37,429 nucleotides of DNA, from assembly GCF_024498075.1 (NCBI RefSeq), contig NZ_JANHOF010000029.1, positions 1 through 37,429 on the forward strand, in the 5' to 3' direction. Made by a program: the position numbers and the translations under genes. Below are positions 31,800 to 37,429 of the stretch, piece by piece (the stretch's first letter is position 1; each line of letters opens with the position of its first letter). The stretch comes from Paenibacillus mendelii (GTDB taxonomy: Bacteria; Bacillota; Bacilli; Paenibacillales; Paenibacillaceae). The notes beneath the pieces are model-generated. The model saw nothing but the letters and a program-made list of their open reading frames with translations, had not been told where the DNA came from and made no database searches.

Positions 31800-33938
31800 T
31801 TAGTTTGTTCTTTGCTTTCGGTATTCGCCCGGCGTCAATCCCATCGCTTTCTTGAATTTGCGGATGAAATTCGGCGTATCGAAATAACCAACCTCCTGAA
31901 CAATGGTTCTGATCGGTTTGTCCGTCAGCTCCAGCTCCCTCTTGACCGCATTCAACCGGAGCTCCCACAAGTACTGCATGAACGTAATATCCGTTTTCTC
32001 CTTAATAAACCGGCTGAGATAGGAGTCGGACAATTTGAAGTGGGCTGCCGTCCCTTCCAGGCTGCAATCGCTCTCACGGAAATGCTCCTGGATGTAGAGG
32101 ATGATCTGCTCGCTCAGCTGCAGCGTCTCCATCTCTTTATTCAGCGCTGCCTGCCGGCAGATTCCTTCAGTCCATTGGTACAGCAGCTTCTCCAATTCTT
32201 CAATGGATGTAAAGTTGACGATCTGCTCTTCAAGCTCTATATTCGCATATTCCACGCTTGCCGCCGCCCGGAAGACGATATTGATGACATCGAAGCAATA
32301 GCAGCGAAGCAAATCAATCGGCACACGCAGCGTTCTGAGCTCATGCAGCATCATTCCGAGCGTTTCAGCCGTTGCCTGCTTATTGCCCTTTTTTAAACCC
32401 TGCGTAAGCTTCAGGTGAAGATCGCTCTGATACCAGCCGCTTGTCCCTACCCGGTCTCCTGACGGCTTGAAATAAACGACTGCATCGGTCCTGCTGCTGC
32501 CGGCAAGCTTGTAATCCGTTGCCGCCGAGGCCTCGATATACGAGTTATGTACACGGGTAAGATCGTCGTAAATCCCCCCTACCCCCATCGTTAATCCCCG
32601 CTCCTGATTCCGCTTCTGCTGTCCCAAGCTGCGAACCATATTCTCGACAGACGACGTGTCGTTAGACAGGCAATTAATCACGACGGCGACCGCATGGTCA
32701 TGAATGAGCTCCACGCCAAAGCCAATCGCATCCTGCAGCTCCCAGCCTTCCAGCTTCAGCAGCAGCGAACTCCGCATCTTCGTTTCATGCGATACCATGC
32801 CATCGTCGGAAATGTAAACCACAAAAAAATACGGGTAAGGAAAAACAATACCGGACATGGCGCAAATCTCGCGGATATTATCCGGGTCTTCCCAGCTTCC
32901 GCCCAGCAGCTTCAATAGACATTGATCCCGAACATACGGCTTCTGTACCGACATCCTCTCCTGCATCCGGTTAACCGGGCGGTATTGGCGTACGGCAAAA
33001 ACCAGTGCCAGGATCAATCCCGTGAGCACTAGCCAAACAGCGATAAACAGCAGCAGCATCGGAAAATGGAACGCTTTTTTAAAAAACTGAGCAGTTGGCA
33101 TAGCCGTCACGAATGTCCAGCCGGTTTCGTCCGAGCGGACCGTGACGATTGAATATTTTGTATAATGAATGGTGGCTTGAGTGACATCCGTCCGGGACAG
33201 ATCAACGGAGGCCAGATCTTCGAATTGAAGCTTCCCGCCATTATCCTGCGATAAGATCATCTCGTTATTGTCGTTTGTAATATAAACATTGCCCTCGAAG
33301 TCGCCAAGCGTACTCTGGATCATTTTCTGAAAAACGTAGTCTTTGACAAAATAGATAACCGTCCCGTGTTTGTTTGTATCATGCGGCGGAATAGGACATA
33401 GAAACAGCATCGTGCCCTGCCTTTTATTCCCTGCCGATTGGAAATAGTCCGCAGGCAGAACCGTGGTCGTCTTAAGCCCTTTGACCAAATTGAGGAAGCG
33501 CTCCTTCTGCGCATCGTCCGCCCCCAGAACCCGCTTCAGCAGGGTATCGACGGAGTAGTAACCCCGGTCCGAATATATATTTTGCGAATCCCGGTAGAAA
33601 AGCAAGACTTCATCGATAATCGCCGTCGATGACTTGTAAATCCCCAATCTCTCGATCGCATTCCGGCTGCTGTACGGATGACTGACCATATAAGGCGTAA
33701 GATCCGAGTCATAGGTGATCCGGGCAGCGATCTGGTTCATTTCATTGATCCGGTTATAGGTCAGCTCGCTGGCTTGCAGCAATTTATTTTTGTTGGCCTG
33801 TTCAACCTCACTATTCCACCTCTCTTCGGTTTGATGATAAATAAATAAGATCATAACGATAAACGGGACGAAAAAAATAATCAGATAAGAGTAGACATAC
33901 CGTTGAAACACCTTGGACTTAATAAATGATTTGAACAG
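31800..33938 (-). CDS. Membrane-anchored AraC-family regulator with extracellular sensor
   Basis: About 712 residues. There is a first membrane helix (SYLIIFFVPFIVMILFIYHQ) and an extracytoplasmic sensor of about 260 residues (dCache-like). A second helix (LLLFIAVWLVLTGLILALVF) and a cytoplasmic linker with a YesN-like region follow. At the C-terminus is a double HTH of the AraC type: LEGTAAHFKLSDSYLSRFIK, then IRTIVQEVGYFDTPNFIRKF with KKAMGLTPGEYRKQR. It should sense a sugar outside the cell and activate the transporter genes next to it. The start is probably CTG at 33938, since GGGGGTG lies 6 bases upstream. The GTG at 33911 has no site and would cut off the FKSFIKSK lead that the family shows. 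Confidence 0.86.
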   Translation of the reverse strand: MFKSFIKSKVFQRYVYSYLIIFFVPFIVMILFIYHQTEERWNSEVEQANKNKLLQASELTYNRINEMNQIAARITYDSDLTPYMVSHPYSSRNAIERLGIYKSSTAIIDEVLLFYRDSQNIYSDRGYYSVDTLLKRVLGADDAQKERFLNLVKGLKTTTVLPADYFQSAGNKRQGTMLFLCPIPPHDTNKHGTVIYFVKDYVFQKMIQSTLGDFEGNVYITNDNNEMILSQDNGGKLQFEDLASVDLSRTDVTQATIHYTKYSIVTVRSDETGWTFVTAMPTAQFFKKAFHFPMLLLFIAVWLVLTGLILALVFAVRQYRPVNRMQERMSVQKPYVRDQCLLKLLGGSWEDPDNIREICAMSGIVFPYPYFFVVYISDDGMVSHETKMRSSLLLKLEGWELQDAIGFGVELIHDHAVAVVINCLSNDTSSVENMVRSLGQQKRNQERGLTMGVGGIYDDLTRVHNSYIEASAATDYKLAGSSRTDAVVYFKPSGDRVGTSGWYQSDLHLKLTQGLKKGNKQATAETLGMMLHELRTLRVPIDLLRCYCFDVINIVFRAAASVEYANIELEEQIVNFTSIEELEKLLYQWTEGICRQAALNKEMETLQLSEQIILYIQEHFRESDCSLEGTAAHFKLSDSYLSRFIKEKTDITFMQYLWELRLNAVKRELELTDKPIRTIVQEVGYFDTPNFIRKFKKAMGLTPGEYRKQRTN

Positions 33939-34071
33939 CGGTTACACCCCCTAACGTGACACTGAACCTCTTATCCGATTGGTTACATAGAATTGCTCGA
34001 TATTGCTGCAATATTACGATAGATTCATACCTTTATTTCTTTTGGCTTCACGACTCCTAGCGAGATAGCAT

Positions 34072-34968
34072 CTATCCGTATGGTGAAATGCCGTAGATGC
34101 TACCGAGGATCCGATTATGATTGTAATGATGAATAAAGAGACTCACGATATCAAACGCCTGTTGATAGCTTTCAAATTCGTGACGCTGATAGCACTCCGA
34201 CTCCAGAATAGCATGGTACGACTCGATATGAGCGTTCTTATTGGGTTGGCGTATACGCTCATGAGTAATACAGAACTGTTCACAGGCCTCTGCAAACCGA
34301 TGACTGATGAATTGCGGACCATTGTCAGATCGGATTACAGGCTTATTCTCCTTGTCAAAAAGCCGGCGCTTCATCAGTGCTTTCTGCGTGATTTGAATCA
34401 AGTCTCTGGCCTCGCAGGATAGTCCATGGTGATACGTGACAATGGCCCGATCAAACACATCAATGATGCTTAGCAGGAAGAAGAAGCGCTGCTCATTTTC
34501 TATCCAACCATACTTAATATCTGTTTCCCACAGCTGATTGGAATCGGTGATGAGCCGATTATTTACAAGTTTTTTGGGATGCTTGATCTTTAGCTTGCGC
34601 TGTGGACGCAGCACATTCATTTGCTTGCACAAGTGATATACTTTCTTTTTGTTAATCACCAGTTTAGGATTGCGTTGCAAGATTTTCGTCAACTTACGGT
34701 ATCCATAATTGGAGATGTACTCGTCGGCTAGCAGTTCCATAATCCATTCAGATCTGCTCGTCGCTTATTCGCTTGCCATCTTTTGTATAGGAGTAACCAG
34801 GCGCGGGGCGACCGCACCTATGGTTTTTTTCAGGTTCATGCTTGCTTCTATTCACATATGCATAGTACGTTGAGCTCTCCACTTCCAGGACGCGCAGCAC
34901 GTAAGAGATGGAATGCCCTAACTCAATATATTTTTGGACAATGCCTATTTTATCCTCAAGTGAGGGTT
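34072..34968 (-). pseudogene. IS3-family (IS150-group) transposase orfB, frameshifted and truncated
   Basis: Upstream part, in one frame: DKIGIVQKYIELGHSISYVL, RVLEVESSTYYAYVNRSKH, ending GKRISDEQI then a stop. Downstream part, in another frame: MELLADEYISNYGYRKLTKI and the rve integrase core, with DIKYGWIENEQRFFFLLSII, RSDNGPQFISHRFAEACEQF and the Glu in AHIESYHAILESE. A one-base loss near 34740 separates the two. The C-terminus ends at SPYG with no visible inverted repeat. The DDE residues are present, but no intact product is possible. Confidence 0.8.
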
Positions 34969-35263
34969 CGTTTTTTTAGTATGTCTTTGAGAATGTCCCT
35001 CTCTATGGCTTGCTCAGCAAAGAACTTCTTCAGCTTCTCATTTTCTTTCTCCAATTGTGCATAATCCTCTGCAGTAGGCACGAATTTTGCTTGATGGTTG
35101 TCCCATCCAGTCACTCAATATCCTTACGATCCAACTCTCTTGCCCATCTGACCATCTTCGGATCCAGCTCATGTTGTCTTGCTACAGCGGTCATGTTTCC
35201 AATTTCCTTTCCCTTGGTAACCACCGTTTTCTTGAAATTTAATTCATACTGTTTTTTCTTCAT
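34956..35263 (-). pseudogene. IS3-family orfA, frameshifted
   Basis: ATG at 35263 behind GGAGGGG starts MKKKQYELNFKKTVVTKGKE, then DPKMVRWARELDRKDIE and a stop at 35111. In another frame the reading continues as VTGWDNHQAKFVPTAEDYAQ and LEKENEKLKKFFAEQAIERD to a stop at 34956, a typical leucine-zipper tail. One missing base at the join explains the break. An A7 run (CTAAAAAAACG) before the orfA stop is a likely -1 slippery site for making the fused transposase. Confidence 0.75.
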
Positions 35264-35299
35264 TTCGTTCCCCTCCGCCTCAATATTATTGTATCCGAG

Positions 35300-35602
35300 T
35301 AAGGGGTGTTCTGTCCCAGTCTCCTCGGGGGCTAAAAAGACAGCATCCATCCTCAAACCGATATACAGCGCTTTCAATTCGATAATATGCAAACGCATTG
35401 AAACGTGCGGAAGGATACTCTTTCGGTTTGTTCCTTAAAATCTCCTTCTTGCAATCGAAGAAATGTATCATTTCGAACTGGTTTTCCATTGAAATACGAA
35501 ACGGACGTCTGCAGCAAAAAACCAGGCTGTCCTGACTCCGTATATACGTGAGCGTCAAATAGCCCCCACCTAGCAGTCAGATGGGAGCGAGTGTAAGATG
35601 AA
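35300..35602. other. Unassigned interval between two IS remnants
   Basis: About 300 bases between the IS3 orfA start and the IS66 remnant. Two overlapping minus-strand frames look partly protein-like (YTESGQPGFLLQTSVSYFNG and RMDAVFLAPEETGTEHPLL) but shift frame and lack starts. They may be a broken passenger gene. No family is recognised. Confidence 0.35.
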
Positions 35603-35931
35603 CTATCTGAGACGGCAGCTGTCCGGTAGTTGCGGTGACATGGCATACACGACTCTAACGCTTGGCTCCTGCAAATCGGCAAGCTGCGGCAACTGCTCAA
35701 AGATATACGTGAGATACCAGAATGGGTGCAGCCCATTCTCTTTAGCCGTTTCGGTCACGCTGTAGATGGCTGCGATGGCCTTAGCTCCGCGCGGCGTATT
35801 CGCAAACAACCAGTTCTTGCGCCCGATTACAAACGGCTTGATCGAGCGCTCCCCCCGATTGTTAACGATCTCCAGCGCCCGTCCTTCATGAAGACCGTCA
35901 GCTTGTCCCGCTGGTTTAAGCTGTAGCCGAT
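35603..35931 (-). pseudogene. tnpC: C-terminal remnant of a second IS66 tnpC
   Basis: Starting in one frame with IGYSLNQRDKLTVFMKDGR and continuing in another as ALEIVNNRGERSIKPFVIGR, KNWLFANTPRGAKAIAAIYS and ENGLHPFWYLTYIFEQLPQL. This matches the C-terminal third of the transposase in the IS66 element at 20652-23078 but is clearly diverged from it. The frame change near 35880 and the missing N-terminus mark it as a remnant. Confidence 0.85.
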
Positions 35932-36052
35932 TCACAATCAAACGTTTTTTTGTTCATTTTTTTTTCACTTCCACCCTTGGCTCAGTTACTTTGTGCTACA
36001 TCTGCTTCTCGTTTGCTGGTGGAATGCTTTGTGAAACTGGATCCTTTAAAAA

Positions 36053-36115
36053 GGAGCAGTTGCCGCGGTGATATGCCCCCTGGATCGTTCAACTATCGTG
36101 TCCCGTTAGCTTAAC
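36053..36115 (-). repeat. Palindromic intergenic box with terminator hairpin, copy 8
   Basis: GGAGCAG at 36053 with the TGCCGCGG core and GCCCCC at 36075-36080 form the hairpin, with a minus-strand T run beyond. The box GTTCAACTATCGTGTCCCGT and TAGCTTAAC follows at 36087-36115. It lies 13 bases after the stop of the gene at 36129. Confidence 0.78.
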
Positions 36116-36128
36116 CTCTTGTTGCAAA

Positions 36129-36425
36129 CTACAGGACCTTAACTGTAGCAACCTCTCTGCCAGCCCATAGTCTAAAGGTGTATCCTCTGACAAGATCTTG
36201 CCAAGGCGCATCATCTACTATAAATCGTACATCAGCGTATGTATCCCATGTGCCTTCAATCAGACCTGTAATTCTAACTAGTACGGTCCAAGCCTCACCG
36301 GTAAACTGTTTACCCTCAAGGCTTCCGTAGTTTATGATTAGATCTCGCAGCCAAGTATTACAGGGATACTTGCTTGGATCACTGTCCCATGTAATAAGTG
36401 CTTTGACGGAACGTATTGTTTCCAT
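36129..36425 (-). CDS. Hypothetical protein, 98 aa
   Basis: A soluble, acidic beta-rich protein with many Trp: METIRSVKALITWDSDPSKY, then WLRDLIINYGSLEGKQFTGE and AWTVLVRITGLIEG, ending in FRLWAGREVATVKVL. The start ATG is preceded by AGGGAGG. I do not recognise a named family; the size and layout resemble small immunity or stress proteins of Paenibacillus. It is the second gene of a box-separated pair with the gene at 36525, and the box at 36458 lies just before its ribosome site. Confidence 0.65.
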   Translation of the reverse strand: METIRSVKALITWDSDPSKYPCNTWLRDLIINYGSLEGKQFTGEAWTVLVRITGLIEGTWDTYADVRFIVDDAPWQDLVRGYTFRLWAGREVATVKVL

Positions 36426-36457
36426 ACAGACCTCCCTTGTTCAGCAGAAGCTGATAA

Positions 36458-36486
36458 GTTGAACTAACGTGTCCCGTCAGCTCAAT
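36458..36486 (-). repeat. Palindromic intergenic box, copy 9
   Basis: GTTGAACTAACGTGTCCCGT followed by CAGCTCAAT, between the stop of the gene at 36525 and the ribosome site of the gene at 36129-36425. The loop GTGTCCCGT is the same as in the other copies. Confidence 0.75.
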
Positions 36487-36524
36487 AATAACTAGGTTCA
36501 GGAAACTATTTTGCGAAGATGATC

Positions 36525-37061
36525 TTATGTTTCGATGACTGTTTCCCCTTCTCCAGAAGGGGTCTCAAAACCGCTTAAATACTGGGTTAGAATGTCCTCG
36601 GTGATCGGAAATGCCGCATTGGCGTCAAAACGCTCGCTCCGAATAAGAAGCCTCTGACGCAATTCTTCCGGCTGAACCTTTAAGTGAATCAGCTCCCACA
36701 CGCCTCCATGCCGCTCGATCAGTTGCTTGTATTCATTCCGTCTTTGACGCCGCCAAAAGCTAAAATCGATGACAGCATGGTGCTTTGCCCGGATCAAATT
36801 GACCAGTTCCTTTCGCAACTTTATTTCCGATTCTTTTTGATAGGACTCATAATTTTGCTCCGGATAATCAACACCAAAACGTCCATGTGTGGTCCAAATA
36901 TCCTCGTCTATCGAAAGCCGGAGGAATCCCTCTTTCTCCAGCTTTTGCGCAAAGGTCGTTTTACCCGATCCTGCCACGCCGCACATCATAACAATGAAGG
37001 GAGCTGCGCTCATACGCTTTTGCTGTACCAAATTTTCGATAACAAACTTTTCACTTATCAC
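36525..37061 (-). CDS. P-loop kinase-like ATPase (AAA_33 type), 178 aa
   Basis: A small P-loop protein: Walker A in VMMCGVAGSGKTTFAQKLEK near residue 30, SIDEDIWTTHGRFGVDYPE, then a kinase-type HHAVIDFSFWRRQRRNEYKQ, where Asp is likely catalytic, and the LID-like LRQRLLIRSERFDANAAFP. Relatives phosphorylate small molecules or antibiotics or are of unknown role; the substrate cannot be read. The frame opens with GTG at 37061 with a weak site. ATG at residue 17 is an alternative. It is the first gene of the box-separated pair. Confidence 0.8.
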   Translation of the reverse strand: MISEKFVIENLVQQKRMSAAPFIVMMCGVAGSGKTTFAQKLEKEGFLRLSIDEDIWTTHGRFGVDYPEQNYESYQKESEIKLRKELVNLIRAKHHAVIDFSFWRRQRRNEYKQLIERHGGVWELIHLKVQPEELRQRLLIRSERFDANAAFPITEDILTQYLSGFETPSGEGETVIET

Positions 37062-37082
37062 AATACATCATCTTCTTTCTAT

Positions 37083-37429
37083 TACTGTACATTGTTAGGG
37101 TATTATACATGACTACAACACAACACTTCATTATCCTGCCTCTATGGAGAATCACTTTTCTCTTAAATGCTCACGTTTTCTTAGATTTTGACCCAAGTTC
37201 ACTTCTTAGCAGATAACATTTCAGTGGAACGAAGTTGAAGAAGAAGAAATTTATGGGGCGGTTGAAGTGCAAAAAAACCTCCACCTAGACCACTCACTTT
37301 AATAAGTGGATGTTATGGTAAAGTATGGTTGCACCTTTGGATCTCCACATGAGCTCATGGCGGTCAACCCTCCCACATCTCGCAGAGTCTACGCTCCCAC
37401 ATTCCTTCATTCAACCTGTCCATGAGGTG
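37083..37429. other. Right end of the window, no supported gene
   Basis: About 350 bases without a start-supported frame. A short plus-strand stretch near 37215-37300 (QWNEVEEEEIYGAVEVQKNL) looks protein-like but has no start. It may be a gene fragment. Confidence 0.35.

Noticed and set aside
355..36486. Reading the palindromic boxes as classical integron attC sites
   Set aside because: The boxes lack the GTTRRRY and RYYYAAC core pair of attC sites and no integron integrase is in the window. Only the layout is similar.
1..37429. CRISPR array
   Set aside because: No set of regularly spaced identical repeats with unique spacers was found. The 19-bp pattern at 31357-31451 has no spacers and the palindromic boxes are scattered.

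Overview
The window looks like an accessory region of a Paenibacillus or close Paenibacillaceae chromosome. The clues are an Lpl/Ytc-type sugar ABC transporter with a membrane-anchored AraC-type regulator, a T-box leader, a TxpA-like toxin, short repeats of a style I associate with Paenibacillus, and a glycopeptide-resistance operon related to those of enterococci and environmental paenibacilli. No rRNA, tRNA or CRISPR array was seen. Most genes lie on the minus strand, and many are broken. All family assignments come from reading the proteins and from remembered family features; no database search was run.

Layout. 1-2.3 kb: small unknown genes separated by a recurrent palindromic box, plus fragments. 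3.2-5.8 kb: an MFS exporter, a truncated acetyltransferase, an orphan GntR/FadR regulator and the remnant of its probable divergent target, glcD. 5.8-15.4 kb: the core of the window, a van cluster read right to left: a 60-residue HTH protein, vanR, vanS, vanZ, a terminator, then a second promoter driving a serine DD-carboxypeptidase (VanY role), vanW, vanH, a VanA-type D-Ala:D-Lac ligase and vanX. An extra murG and a frameshifted, diverged second piece of vanX follow. 15.5-20.4 kb: a frameshifted unknown gene, a membrane/OB-like protein, a holin-like toxin with an antisense RNA, an ATP-dependent DNA ligase, an unknown 202-residue protein and a DUF4062-like protein. 20.6-23.1 kb: an IS66-family element whose tnpC has an in-frame stop. 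23.2-27.4 kb: an acetyltransferase, a truncated AAA ATPase, a large PKD-repeat protein without its signal peptide, and an orphan T-box leader reading into an acetyltransferase stub. 27.4-33.9 kb: a complete sugar ABC importer and its sensor-regulator. 34.0-36.0 kb: decayed IS3 and IS66 remnants. 36.0-37.1 kb: a two-gene array built on the same palindromic box as the left end.

How the genes work together. VanS and VanR sense the glycopeptide or its effect and activate two promoters, each carrying CTGTAG (minus strand CTACAG) repeats at an exact 11-bp period. VanH makes D-lactate, the ligase makes D-Ala-D-Lac, VanX removes D-Ala-D-Ala, the carboxypeptidase trims residual pentapeptides, and VanW and VanZ are accessory. 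The set mixes subtypes: VanR, VanS and VanW look VanB-like, the ligase looks VanA-like, and the serine carboxypeptidase resembles the VanD arrangement.

The most unusual structural signal is the recurrent palindromic box 7-45 bp after the stop of six small unrelated genes. This gives a cassette-like layout at both ends of the window and beside the van cluster.
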